Shown in pieces: positions 8,813 through 18,198 of a DNA stretch of 64,000 bases. The stretch covers positions 1 to 64,000 of the forward strand of contig NZ_CBCRXM010000014.1 of assembly GCF_965137005.1 (NCBI RefSeq), in the 5' to 3' direction. A model generated the notes under the pieces. The model worked only from the letters and a program-made list of their open reading frames with translations. It was not told the DNA's origin and did no database searches. The DNA comes from Sphingomonas_O antarctica. GTDB taxonomy: Bacteria; Pseudomonadota; Alphaproteobacteria; Sphingomonadales; Sphingomonadaceae. The translations under genes and the position numbers were made by a program. Every line of letters starts with the position of its first letter. The stretch's first letter is position 1.

Positions 8813-11729
8813 GGCGTCCCGCCGACGTCCGCGCGTTTATTCGATCCCGCTGCATCGCAGCTTTGCCGATGCGCTGGTCAACGGCCTGCTCGCGCGCACC
8901 GCCAGTGACCGGATGCGTCTTGCCCGTGCCACGATCCTGACCGCGAGCAACCGCGCTGCACGCACCATCAACGATGCATTCGTGCGACGCGCAGAGGGGG
9001 GATTGTTGCTCCCGCGCATCGTTCCGATCGGCCAGGCGGGGGAGGCGCTCGCCGCCGATCTGTTCGATCAAGGCGCCGAGCCAGTTCCGCCGGCCATCGA
9101 TCCGATCCGCCGCCAACTGCTTCTCGCCCGCTTGATCGAGCGCGGCGGGGAACGACGCGGCGGAGAAGCGCTGCGCATGGCCGCCGAACTGGCGCGTGTC
9201 ATCGACGAACTTGGCGTCGAGCGGAAAACCGCAGGCGACTTGCGCGATATCGAACTCGCCGAAGACTTGGCGCGGCATTGGCAGACCTCGCTCAATCAAC
9301 TGGCAGTGCTGATCGAACAATGGCCGATCGTGCTCGACAGCATCGGCTGCGTGGAGTTGACCGAGCGCCGTAATCGCCTGCTCGGACGGGCGAGCGCATC
9401 ATGGCAGGACACGGCGCCGCCGGGTATGATCATTGCCGCAGGGGTCACCAGTGCCGCGCCGGCAATCGCGGATCTGCTCCGGGTCATCGCACGCCTGCCG
9501 GGCGGACAAGTCGTATTGCCGGGGCTGGATCTGGGCAGTCCGGACGAGGAATGGGACGCGATCTGGGGCGGAGAGGGCGCGCGCCCGATCGAAACGCATC
9601 CGCAATATGCGCTGCGACTGTTGATCGAGCGGATGGGCGTGGCGCGCAGCGACGTCGTCCGCTGGCGCTGGGGCGACGGCCGCCCACGCCAGGCCGTGCG
9701 TGCGCGGCAAGTGTCCAACGCCTTCGCGCCCGCCAAATTCACCGCCAAATGGGCCGAGCTGAAAAACCCGCTCAACAAACTGCGCGGGGTCAGCCTCGCC
9801 GAATTTGCGACGCCGGCGGATGAGGCACAGGGCATTGCCATCGCGTTGCGCGAAGTGCTGGAAACGCCCGGCAAGACCGCCGCTCTGGTCACGCCCGATC
9901 GCGCGCTGGCTCGCCGCGTCAGCGCGCATTTACGTCGCTGGGGCGTGCAGGCCGATGACAGCGCCGGTACGCCCTTGTCGCGTGAACCGATCGGCACGCT
10001 GATCCTCGCCGCCGCCAATGCGATTGCCGAAGACTTTGCACCAGTGCCGCTGCTCGCTTTGCTTAAGCACCCGCTGGTGCAAGCGGCGGAAGGGCGCAAC
10101 GATTGGCTGGCGGGGGCTCGCAAACTCGACGCGGCGCTGCGCGGACCGCGTCCGGCAGGCGGACTGGGCGGCGTCACGGCATTCCTCAGCCAATCTGGCG
10201 ATCCGCGCAGCGAACGCATTCGTCGTGCCGCGCTGCCTTGGTGGATCGAGGCGAGTCAGGCTCTCGAGCCGCTGGCGCGGGAGGCCGATGCGCTGACCGA
10301 CCAATTGCTGCGGCTTGGCGATGGCATCCGTGCGCTGGCCGGTGAAGCAGCGTGGGCTGGCACAACAGGCCGCGATGCTGCGGCGCTGTTTGACGATCTC
10401 ACAACTCATGCACCCGACGGTCCGAGCGGGGTCACGCCGCGGGAATTGGTCGAGCTGCTGTCCGACCTCCTCTCCGGGATCGCGGTGCGTCCGCCCGCGG
10501 GCGGTCATCACCGCATTGCCATTCGCGGGCTGATCGAATCGCGGCTGCAATCGGCCGATCTGGTGATCGCTGCCGGGCTGAACGAAGGCGCGTGGCCAGC
10601 CGAGCCTGCGCCCGATCCGTGGCTTGCCCCGCAAGTGCGCATTGCGTTGGGCATGGGTGCGGCGGAACGGCGCATCGGAATTGCGGCACATGATCTGGCC
10701 AACGTCCTCGGCGCGCCCGAAGTGCTGCTGACGCGGTCGCTGCGCGAGGCGAGCGGGCCCGCGATTGAGTCGCGTTTCCTGCTGCGGCTGAAGGCAATGC
10801 TTGGCGATCAGCTTGAGCCCGACGCGCGATTGCCGCATTTGAGCGCGACACTGGATGCCTCGGCGCTGCCACCTCGGCGCGTGTCGCAACCTGCGCCTAA
10901 TCCGCCGGTTTCCGCGCGGCCGATAAAAATCTCGGTGACCGAAGTCGATCGCCTTAAGGCCGATCCTTTCGCCTTTTACGCGCGCGCAATCCTTAGGCTC
11001 TCGTTGCTCGACATGGTCGATGCCGATCCCGGTCCGGCATGGCGCGGCAGCGCGGTGCATGCGGTCTTCGATCAATGGTTCAAACTCGATGGCTGCGCGC
11101 CCGAAAAGCTGCGCCCGCGCGTCGAGGATTTGCTGTCCGGTCCCGGCGTCCACCCCGTCATCCGTGCGCTGTGGCAGCCGCGAATCATGGAGGCGGTGGA
11201 CTGGATCGCCGAACAGGTAGTGAAGGACGCAAAAGCCGGGCGGACGATCGCCGATACCGAAGTAAGCGGGGAGGTCGAGATATGCGGCGTGACGCTGCAC
11301 GGTCGCGCCGACCGGATCGACCGGATGGCCGACGGCTCCCTCGGCATCGTCGATTACAAGAACGGTAAACCGCCATCGCCCGGCGCGGTGGAACAGGGGT
11401 TTGCAATGCAGCTGGGGCTGCTCGGGCTGATTGCAGAAATGGGCGGCTTCAAGCCATTGACCGGCAGCCCGACCGATTTCGAATATTGGTCGCTGGCCAA
11501 GAACAAGGATCAGTTCGGACAGCGCAAGAAGCCGTTCAAAAAGGGTGGCGAACTGGCGGCAGGCAATTTCGTCGAGCGCTCGCACGCGGATTTCGAAAAA
11601 GCAGCGGACAAATGGCTGACGGGCGACGCGCCGTACACGGCCAAGCTGGTTCCCGATTTCGCGCCTTACGACGAATACGACCAACTGATGCGCCTCGACG
11701 AATGGCTCGGTCGGGAGCGCGCGTCGTGA
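8805..11729 (+). CDS. addB: Double-strand break repair protein AddB
   Basis: AddB is one half of the AddAB helicase-nuclease, the alphaproteobacterial counterpart of RecBCD. The complex resects double-strand DNA ends for RecA loading. The 974-residue product matches the family length. The N-terminal two thirds is a degenerate UvrD-like helicase fold without a proper Walker A. The C-terminal 250 residues hold a RecB-type nuclease with GRADRIDRMADGS and IVDYKNGK, which supply the metal-binding Asp and the catalytic DYK. It starts inside murU, and its stop overlaps the addA start (GTGA). Confidence 0.94.
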   Translation: MAEASRRRPRVYSIPLHRSFADALVNGLLARTASDRMRLARATILTASNRAARTINDAFVRRAEGGLLLPRIVPIGQAGEALAADLFDQGAEPVPPAIDPIRRQLLLARLIERGGERRGGEALRMAAELARVIDELGVERKTAGDLRDIELAEDLARHWQTSLNQLAVLIEQWPIVLDSIGCVELTERRNRLLGRASASWQDTAPPGMIIAAGVTSAAPAIADLLRVIARLPGGQVVLPGLDLGSPDEEWDAIWGGEGARPIETHPQYALRLLIERMGVARSDVVRWRWGDGRPRQAVRARQVSNAFAPAKFTAKWAELKNPLNKLRGVSLAEFATPADEAQGIAIALREVLETPGKTAALVTPDRALARRVSAHLRRWGVQADDSAGTPLSREPIGTLILAAANAIAEDFAPVPLLALLKHPLVQAAEGRNDWLAGARKLDAALRGPRPAGGLGGVTAFLSQSGDPRSERIRRAALPWWIEASQALEPLAREADALTDQLLRLGDGIRALAGEAAWAGTTGRDAAALFDDLTTHAPDGPSGVTPRELVELLSDLLSGIAVRPPAGGHHRIAIRGLIESRLQSADLVIAAGLNEGAWPAEPAPDPWLAPQVRIALGMGAAERRIGIAAHDLANVLGAPEVLLTRSLREASGPAIESRFLLRLKAMLGDQLEPDARLPHLSATLDASALPPRRVSQPAPNPPVSARPIKISVTEVDRLKADPFAFYARAILRLSLLDMVDADPGPAWRGSAVHAVFDQWFKLDGCAPEKLRPRVEDLLSGPGVHPVIRALWQPRIMEAVDWIAEQVVKDAKAGRTIADTEVSGEVEICGVTLHGRADRIDRMADGSLGIVDYKNGKPPSPGAVEQGFAMQLGLLGLIAEMGGFKPLTGSPTDFEYWSLAKNKDQFGQRKKPFKKGGELAAGNFVERSHADFEKAADKWLTGDAPYTAKLVPDFAPYDEYDQLMRLDEWLGRERAS

Positions 11730-14700
11730 GCAGCACGGCAAAACTCCGTCCGGCGCTAAAGGGCGCGCAATTGGGGGCCAGCGCACCCGCCGAACATGTC
11801 TGGCTGTCGGCCTCAGCGGGGACGGGTAAGACGACTGTCCTCGCCGCGCGCGTGCTGCGCCTGCTGATGCGCGATGTGCGGGCCGAGGCAATCCTGTGCC
11901 TGACCTTCACCAAGGCGGGCGCGGCGGAAATGGCGCGGCGCGTGCGCGGCGATCTCGCGCGTTGGGTGCGGTTGGACGAGGCGATTCTGTTCAACGAGAT
12001 CGAGGCGCTGGGTGAGGACGCCGGCCCAGCACAGATCGCCAAGGCGCGGCAATTGTTCGCGCGGTTGCTTGAAGCGCGGGGCGGCGGGTTGCGCGTGATG
12101 ACCATTCACGCGTTTTGCCAGACCTTGCTGTCCGCATTTCCGATCGAGGCGGGGCTGACGCCGGGATTCCGCCCGATCGAAGGGCGTGAGGCGGATACCC
12201 TGGCGGCGATTGCCCTGAGCGATATGGTCAATCGCAGCGAGCGCGAGGGCGGTGGGTTCGTCCGCCAGTTGCAAGCATTGAGCCGTCGCCTGGGCGAAGA
12301 CGGAGCGCGCAGCTTCCTGGAGCGCGGCAGCAAGGCGCTGCCCGCGTTGGAGGAATTGGGGCCGGGCTTGCAGGCCAAATTGCGCACGGCATTCGACGTC
12401 CCGCTCGATTTCGATGCGAGCCACATTTGCACTGCCTGTCACGACGACAATTTCGACCGCGCATCTCTGCAGCAAATGATCGCGATGAACCGCGCCTGGG
12501 CCACCAAGACCGGGCATGCCGCCGCTGACGCGATCGAAGCTTGGCTGGCACAGCATCCCGACGCGCGAGCCGGAGGGCTTACCGAACTGGCGTCGGTGTG
12601 GACGACGCAAGCGGGTACGCTCCGCAAAGGCGGGCCGAAAGATCCGGGTTACGACGATGTCCTGTTGCGTGTGTCGGCGTGGTGCGCTGAATTATGTGCG
12701 CGGCAAGCGCGCGTGGCGTTGGCCGATAACGTCGCCGAGGCGCTGGAGGCAGCGCGATCCTATGGGCGGGCCTATACCGACGCGAAGCAGGCGCGCGGGC
12801 GGGTCGATTTCGACGACATGATCCGGTTGACACGCAAACTACTGCGCGAGCCCGGCATCGGTGATTGGATTGCGTACAAGACCGATCAGCGCACCGACCA
12901 CATTTTGGTGGACGAGGCTCAAGACACCAACTTCGATCAATGGGCCATCGTTGAGCGATTAACCGAAGAGTTTTTTGCTAGCGATTGGGAGAAGCAGCGC
13001 GCCGCTTCCCGGACGCTGTTCACAGTCGGCGATTTCAAACAGGCCATCTTCTCTTTTCAGGGGACCAATCCACAGGAATTCGAAAATGCGCGCCAGCGTT
13101 ATCACGCGCTGGCGACGGCGAACCAGATGCACTTCGCGCAACTGTCGCTCGATGAATCCTATCGCACCGCACAGCCGATCCTCGATGTCGTCGATGCGAC
13201 GCTGACGGCACTGGGACCGGAAGCGATCGGGCTGCATGCCGAGCGGCTCAACCGGCATGTGAGCGGGCGGCGCGATGCCGATGGCGGGGTTTTGTTGATG
13301 ACGCCGGTCAGTGTTGCCGATGCCGGGGACGAAGGGGACGAAGGCTGGCTCGACGATGCGACGCGCAAGCTGGCGGATCAGATCGCCCGGCAAGTCGGCG
13401 AATGGCTGCGCGATGGCTACGCGCCGGGCGGGGGTGAGGCGCTGGAGCCGCGCGACGTCATGGTGCTGGTCCGCAAGCGTGCCGACCTCGCTGCGTTGCT
13501 GGTGGCCCGGTTGCAGGAATATGGCGTGCCCGTCGCGGGCGTCGATCGGTTGCGGCTGCGCAGCCCGCTGGTGATCAAGGATTTGATGGCCGCGATGCGT
13601 TTCGGTGCGCAGCCCGAGGACGACCTCAACCTGGCCAATTTGCTCGTGTCGCCCCTGATCGGCTGGTTGCAGGACGACCTGTTCGCGGCGGCCTATGACC
13701 GGAAGCAGGCGTCGTTGTGGTCGGCGGTGCGTGACCGCGGCGACGCGACGGCGAATGCGCGTCTGGCGGCACTGCTCAATGCGGCGGATCGCGTCACGCC
13801 TTATGCGTTTCTCGAAGAACTGCTGTCCGGCGAGATGCAAGGACGTCGCAAGCTGATTGCACGCATGGGGGAGGAGGTCCGCGCCGCGATCGACGAATTG
13901 CTCGGCGCGGTGTTGGCTTACGAGGCCGAGCATGTCGCGACCTTGCAGGGTTTCATCGACTGGTTCGATCGCGGCGATGGCGAAATCGTCCGCGATTCGA
14001 GTGAGCCGGGCAATGCCGCGCGGGTCATGACCGTCCACGGGGCCAAGGGGCTCGAAGCACGCTTGGTGATCCTCGCGGATGCGTGTGCCGACCCCGAAAA
14101 GGCGCGTGATGGGGAACTGACGGTGGAGATTGGCGGCGTGCGGGTGGTGATCCCGACGCCGCCGACCTCTGACCGCGCGCTGGTTCCTGCGCTGGCCGAT
14201 GCCCATGCCGCGCAAAAGGCAGCGGCGCTGGAGGAGCATTGGCGGCTGCTTTACGTCGCAATGACGCGCGCGCGCGATCAACTGGTGGTCGCGGGCGCGC
14301 TGACCGGGCGGATGACCGAGCCTGCGCCGCAGAGCTGGTACAATGCGGTGCTTGCCGGGATGGAGGCGGCGGGGGCTGTCGAGACCGCCGATGGTCTGGC
14401 GTTCGGCATGCAGATGCGTCCGGGTGCGCGTTCGGCGAAAGCCGTCGTCGTCCAGGTGGATCGCCCGAATTGGCTCGACCGGGCGGCTCCGGAGGAAGCG
14501 AAACCGAAACGTCCGCTCGCACCGTCATCACTCGGTGTGGACAGTGTCGCGCAGCCGCCCGCCGGGCCAGGTCTGGCGGCGGCGGCACGGCGCGGCACGT
14601 TGCTGCATGGTCTATTCGAGCGTTTGCCGTCATTGGCGCCGGACGTTCGCGCTGCGAGCGTCCGCAGCTGGCTCTCCGCGCGAGGCGTACCCGATGCCGA

Positions 14701-15103
14701 ACAGGACGCGCTGATCGACCCGGTTTGCGCGATCATCGGCGATCCGCGCTTCGTGCGTCTGTTTTCGGGCGAGGCTCTGGTCGAAGCGCCGATCGCCGGC
14801 GTGGTTGGCGGCGAGACCATTGCGGGCACGGTCGACCGGCTGGTCATTGGCGACGTGATCGAAGTGGTCGACTATAAAACCGGTCGCCGCGTACCCGCGA
14901 CGCTCGATGCGATTCCGGGATATCATCTCAGCCAGATGGCGGCCTACCGCGATGTGCTCCGCGCGGTGTTTCCGGGCCGACAGGTGCGCGCCAGCTTGTT
15001 GTATACCGAGGGGCCAGTGCTCCACACGCTCGACGATATGCTGCTCGATGCGCACAAGCCCGACTTCACGGCGCAACAGCAAAGCCTTTTCGTCGCCGGT
15101 TGA
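11726..15103 (+). CDS. addA: Double-strand break repair helicase-nuclease AddA
   Basis: AddA is the motor and second nuclease of the AddAB complex. I take GTG 11726, which overlaps the addB stop, giving 1125 residues; the longer frame reaches back into addB and is not plausible. Superfamily 1 motifs are in order: Walker A SASAGTGKTTV (about residues 30-40), CLTFTKAGAAEM, Walker B DEAQDTNFDQW, TVHGAKGLEARLVIL and LLYVAMTRARDQL. A C-terminal RecB nuclease carries GTVDRLVIGDV and VVDYKTGR. The gene closes the repair pair; trxA follows after 45 bases with its own strong ribosome site. Confidence 0.96.
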   Translation: MSSTAKLRPALKGAQLGASAPAEHVWLSASAGTGKTTVLAARVLRLLMRDVRAEAILCLTFTKAGAAEMARRVRGDLARWVRLDEAILFNEIEALGEDAGPAQIAKARQLFARLLEARGGGLRVMTIHAFCQTLLSAFPIEAGLTPGFRPIEGREADTLAAIALSDMVNRSEREGGGFVRQLQALSRRLGEDGARSFLERGSKALPALEELGPGLQAKLRTAFDVPLDFDASHICTACHDDNFDRASLQQMIAMNRAWATKTGHAAADAIEAWLAQHPDARAGGLTELASVWTTQAGTLRKGGPKDPGYDDVLLRVSAWCAELCARQARVALADNVAEALEAARSYGRAYTDAKQARGRVDFDDMIRLTRKLLREPGIGDWIAYKTDQRTDHILVDEAQDTNFDQWAIVERLTEEFFASDWEKQRAASRTLFTVGDFKQAIFSFQGTNPQEFENARQRYHALATANQMHFAQLSLDESYRTAQPILDVVDATLTALGPEAIGLHAERLNRHVSGRRDADGGVLLMTPVSVADAGDEGDEGWLDDATRKLADQIARQVGEWLRDGYAPGGGEALEPRDVMVLVRKRADLAALLVARLQEYGVPVAGVDRLRLRSPLVIKDLMAAMRFGAQPEDDLNLANLLVSPLIGWLQDDLFAAAYDRKQASLWSAVRDRGDATANARLAALLNAADRVTPYAFLEELLSGEMQGRRKLIARMGEEVRAAIDELLGAVLAYEAEHVATLQGFIDWFDRGDGEIVRDSSEPGNAARVMTVHGAKGLEARLVILADACADPEKARDGELTVEIGGVRVVIPTPPTSDRALVPALADAHAAQKAAALEEHWRLLYVAMTRARDQLVVAGALTGRMTEPAPQSWYNAVLAGMEAAGAVETADGLAFGMQMRPGARSAKAVVVQVDRPNWLDRAAPEEAKPKRPLAPSSLGVDSVAQPPAGPGLAAAARRGTLLHGLFERLPSLAPDVRAASVRSWLSARGVPDAEQDALIDPVCAIIGDPRFVRLFSGEALVEAPIAGVVGGETIAGTVDRLVIGDVIEVVDYKTGRRVPATLDAIPGYHLSQMAAYRDVLRAVFPGRQVRASLLYTEGPVLHTLDDMLLDAHKPDFTAQQQSLFVAG

Positions 15104-15148
15104 GCAGGCGGCCCGCGCGTCCTACATCAGGATCAAAGGAGATTCCCC

Positions 15149-15472
15149 ATGGCGACGAAGCAGGTAACCGACAGCAGTTTTCAGGCCGATGTGATCGGTG
15201 CCAGCGGCCCGGTGCTGGTCGATTTCTGGGCCGAATGGTGCGGCCCGTGCAAGATGATCGGCCCGTCGCTCGAGGAGATTTCGGAGGAACTGGGTGAGCG
15301 CGTGACCATCGCCAAGCTGAACATCGACGACAATCCCGATGCCCCGGCGAAATACGGCGTGCGTGGTATCCCGACGATGATCCTGTTCAAGGATGGTGCA
15401 CCCGCCGCGACCAAGGTCGGTGCGGCGCCGAAGTCGCAGCTCAAGGGCTGGCTCGAAAGCGAACTCGCCTAA
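15149..15472 (+). CDS. trxA: Thioredoxin
   Basis: This is the small cytoplasmic disulfide reductant kept reduced by TrxB (encoded at 42909-43880). It has 107 residues, with the active site WAEWCGPCKMIGP and the cis-proline loop RGIPTMILF. AAAGGAG lies 7 bases before the ATG. The gene ends tail-to-tail with argJ: the two stop codons overlap, so the coding regions share 4 bases and leave no room for a terminator between them. Confidence 0.97.
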   Translation: MATKQVTDSSFQADVIGASGPVLVDFWAEWCGPCKMIGPSLEEISEELGERVTIAKLNIDDNPDAPAKYGVRGIPTMILFKDGAPAATKVGAAPKSQLKGWLESELA

Positions 15473-16686
15473 CTGCGATAGTCGGCGTTGATCGAGATGT
15501 AGCCGTGGGTCAGGTCACAGGTCCAGATTGTGGCCTGACCATCGCCCAGCCCGAGACCGACGCCGATGGCGACGTCCGAACCCTTGAGGTGCGCCGCGAC
15601 GGGGGTTTCGTCATAACCGGGCACGCCGGAACCGTCGCGCGCGACTTCCACGCCGCCGAAGCTGATCGACAATTTGTCGCGGTCGGCGGGTTGGCCGGCC
15701 TTGCCCACCGCCATGACGACGCGACCCCAGTTGGCGTCTTCTCCGGCGATGGCGGTTTTGACGAGTGGCGAATTGGCGATGCTCAAGCCGATGATCCGCG
15801 CGCTTTCGTCGCTTTCGGCGCCATCCACCCGGATCTCGATGAATTTTGAGGCGCCTTCGCCGTCGCGGATGACGCCATGGGCGAGTTGGCGGCAAAGGTC
15901 CGTCAGCGCAATCTGAAACGCGTCGGCATCCGCACCTTCGCGTGAGGTGAGGGGGTCACCCTGTCCGGTCGCGAAGGCGAGTACGGTGTCGCTGGTCGAG
16001 GTGTCACCGTCGACGGTGATGCATGAAAAGGTTTCGGCGTTGGCGCGTTCGAGCATCGCTTGCAGCACCGCCGGTTTGACCGCGGCATCGGTAAAGATGA
16101 AGCCCAGCATCGTCGCCATGTCGGGCGCGATCATGCCGCTGCCCTTGATAATGCCCACGAGCGTCACCGTCCGACCGCCAACTATCGCCTGCGTCATCGC
16201 CGCCTTGGGGAACGTGTCGGTGGTGCCGATGGCGTTGGTCGCATCGAGCCAATCGGCCACCGGGGCGACCAGTGCGGCATCGATGCCGGCTTCAGCTTTG
16301 TCGATGGGTAGTGGCACGCCGATCACCCCGGTCGATGCAACAAACACGTCCGAGGGCTGGCACTCCAGACTTTGCGCGACGCGGGCGGCAATCGCCTCGA
16401 CCGCTTCTCGGCCACGGCTGCCGGTGAAGGCGTTGCTGTTGCCCGCGTTGACGACCAGCGCGCGCGCGTGGCCGAGCGTCAGTGCCGCGCGGCACCACTC
16501 GACTTCGGGAGAGGGGCAGCGGCTTTTGGTCGTGACGCCCGCAACGGTGGTGCCCTCGGCAAGCAGTGCCAGCGTAAGGTCGCAACGACCCCAATCCTTG
16601 TAACCCGCACGCGCCACGCGGAGTTCGACACCGGCAATGGGTGGCAATTCGGGAAAGGGCAGCGCGAGCGGGCTTATTTCAGACAT
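15469..16686 (-). CDS. argJ: Bifunctional glutamate N-acetyltransferase/ornithine acetyltransferase ArgJ
   Basis: ArgJ transfers the acetyl group from N-acetylornithine to glutamate, closing the cyclic arginine pathway. It may also make N-acetylglutamate from acetyl-CoA. The 405-residue precursor cleaves itself at the Ala-Thr bond in MIAPDMATMLGF, where Thr becomes the N-terminal nucleophile of the beta chain; the site is intact. Other family stretches are VVNAGNSNAFTG and the C-terminal DLTHGYISINADYRS. Its start lies 13 bases inside the mtgA 3' end, so mtgA-argJ are probably co-transcribed leftward. Confidence 0.96.
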   Translation of the reverse strand: MSEISPLALPFPELPPIAGVELRVARAGYKDWGRCDLTLALLAEGTTVAGVTTKSRCPSPEVEWCRAALTLGHARALVVNAGNSNAFTGSRGREAVEAIAARVAQSLECQPSDVFVASTGVIGVPLPIDKAEAGIDAALVAPVADWLDATNAIGTTDTFPKAAMTQAIVGGRTVTLVGIIKGSGMIAPDMATMLGFIFTDAAVKPAVLQAMLERANAETFSCITVDGDTSTSDTVLAFATGQGDPLTSREGADADAFQIALTDLCRQLAHGVIRDGEGASKFIEIRVDGAESDESARIIGLSIANSPLVKTAIAGEDANWGRVVMAVGKAGQPADRDKLSISFGGVEVARDGSGVPGYDETPVAAHLKGSDVAIGVGLGLGDGQATIWTCDLTHGYISINADYRS

Positions 16687-17393
16687 GCAGCCATTCCTTC
16701 ACGTCCCACGACGCCTGCGCGCGCGGCAATCGCGTTGCCGTAGCGACGGACATAGCCCTTGGGGACGACGGCTTCGCGTTTTTTGGGCAGTGGGAATACC
16801 GCAGCCATCCGCGCCGCCTCGATCGTGGTCATGTGTTCCGCGGAATGGTGGAAATAGCGCTGCGACCCGGCCTCGACACCATAGGTGCCGATGCCCGTTT
16901 CCGCGAGATTGAGATAGACCTCCATGATCCGCGGCTTGCCCCAGATCGTTTCGATCAACACGGTAAACCAGGCTTCGAGCCCCTTGCGGAAATAGCCGCC
17001 GCCTTGCCACAGGAAGGCGTTTTTCGCGGTCTGCTGGCTGATCGTCGACCCGCCGCGAATGCGCCCGCCGTCCTGATTACGCTCGAACGCCTTGCGGATC
17101 GCCTCGGCATCGAAGCCGTGATGCGTACAGAAACGCGAATCCTCCGCGGCGATTGCGGCGCGTGCCATGTTTGGATCGATGCGCCTCAGCGGGGTCCAAT
17201 CCTTGTCGATGCCGTGCCCCTGCACTGCGCCGCCGATCATCGTGAAGGTCACCGGCGGCGGGACGAATTTGTAGATCATCACCCACAGCACCGATCCGCC
17301 GATGAAGAACACGATCGCACGGCCTAGCCACCAGCCGAGGCGATAGATGCCGGTGCGTTTGGTGGTTCTTTTAGTGGTGCGACGCCGGGCCAT
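16674..17393 (-). CDS. mtgA: Monofunctional biosynthetic peptidoglycan transglycosylase
   Basis: MtgA polymerises lipid II into glycan strands at the inner membrane and has no transpeptidase domain. The 239-residue product has a basic, Thr/Lys-rich N-terminus, one membrane anchor (about residues 22-45) and a GT51 domain. That domain shows the catalytic Glu in AAEDSRFCTHHGFD, then RGGSTISQQTAKN and KPRIMEVYLNLAETG. It is transcribed leftward and divergently from the outer-membrane-like gene across only 46 bases. Confidence 0.95.
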   Translation of the reverse strand: MARRRTTKRTTKRTGIYRLGWWLGRAIVFFIGGSVLWVMIYKFVPPPVTFTMIGGAVQGHGIDKDWTPLRRIDPNMARAAIAAEDSRFCTHHGFDAEAIRKAFERNQDGGRIRGGSTISQQTAKNAFLWQGGGYFRKGLEAWFTVLIETIWGKPRIMEVYLNLAETGIGTYGVEAGSQRYFHHSAEHMTTIEAARMAAVFPLPKKREAVVPKGYVRRYGNAIAARAGVVGREGMAACLK

Positions 17394-17421
17394 GACGTCG
17401 GCGATAGCGGGGCGGTCCGGA

Positions 17422-17435
17422 GTGGACTAGTCCAC
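17422..17435. promoter_or_regulatory. Perfect 14-bp palindrome before an outer-membrane gene
   Basis: GTGGACTAGTCCAC is a perfect inverted repeat that ends 4 bases before ATG 17440, exactly where a ribosome-binding site should be. No better Shine-Dalgarno is visible. It could be an operator shared by the divergent mtgA and the rightward gene, or a small RNA hairpin that masks initiation. The role is inferred only from position. Confidence 0.35.
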
Positions 17436-17439
17436 AAGC

Positions 17440-18198
17440 ATGCACCGAATCGTATTGATCGCCATGTTGATCGCATCGCCGGCACTGGCGGACGACGACG
17501 CCTGCTTCGAACTGGGTGGGCAGGGCATCGCCCCGTGCGCGACGCCCAAGGGGAAGGTCGCGCTGGAAAGCAATTTGGTCGACTGGACGCGCGATGGCCA
17601 TGGCGCGGATCGCCAGGACACGACCGCGCTGGCCGCCAGCATCGCGCGGATCGGGCTGGGCGCGCTGACCGAGGCGCGGGTCGCATGGACGCCGCTGATC
17701 CTCGACCGGCCCATTGGCGGGCCGACGACGCGCGGGATCGGCGACCTGACGCTCGGCGCCAAGCACCAGTTCGGCAAGGATGCGCCGATCGGGCTAGCGC
17801 TGCAGGTGACGTTGCCGACCGCCAGCAATGGCGTGGGGCAGGGGACATGGAGCGCGACGGCGATCGTGCCGATGCAGTTCGAACTGTCGAAGACGGTGTC
17901 GCTCGACCTGCAGGCGGAGGCCGATGCCGCGGCGGACCAGGATCGGTCGGGGCGGCATTTCGCGTGGAGCCTGGTCGGCGGTGTGGAGCTCGATGTCTCC
18001 GAAACGCTGGCCGTGGTCGCGGATCTGAAACGGCTGCGCGACGATGATCCGGTGGGCCACTCGACCGCGACGACCGCTGGCCTCGCGCTCAACCGCAAGA
18101 TTGGGCATCACGGTCAGGTGACGTTGAGCGGGGTGGCGGGGCTCGATCACGACGCACCGGTGGCCGAAGCGTATCTCGGCGCTGCGCTGCTGTTTTGA
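17440..18198 (+). CDS. Outer-membrane beta-barrel-like protein
   Basis: The 252-residue product starts with a short signal peptide (MHRIVLIAMLIASPALA, cleaved before DDD). It continues with alternating hydrophobic/polar strands and ends in Phe (YLGAALLF), a common ending for outer-membrane barrels. The pattern resembles the MetA-pathway phenol/'transporter' barrel family (PF13557), though I cannot confirm this. Two N-terminal cysteines (DDDACFELG and GIAPCATP) may form a disulfide. Its stop overlaps the TTG start of the MFS gene, so the two may work together in export or uptake. Confidence 0.7.
   Translation: MHRIVLIAMLIASPALADDDACFELGGQGIAPCATPKGKVALESNLVDWTRDGHGADRQDTTALAASIARIGLGALTEARVAWTPLILDRPIGGPTTRGIGDLTLGAKHQFGKDAPIGLALQVTLPTASNGVGQGTWSATAIVPMQFELSKTVSLDLQAEADAAADQDRSGRHFAWSLVGGVELDVSETLAVVADLKRLRDDDPVGHSTATTAGLALNRKIGHHGQVTLSGVAGLDHDAPVAEAYLGAALLF

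Noticed and set aside
11486..11725. Upstream extension of the addA frame
   Set aside because: It overlaps the 3' end of addB in another frame; GTG 11726 overlaps the addB stop and is where AddA similarity begins.
9930..11891. 653-codon frame opposite addB/addA
   Set aside because: It crosses the addB-addA junction on the wrong strand and has shadow-type composition (Arg, Gln, His rich).
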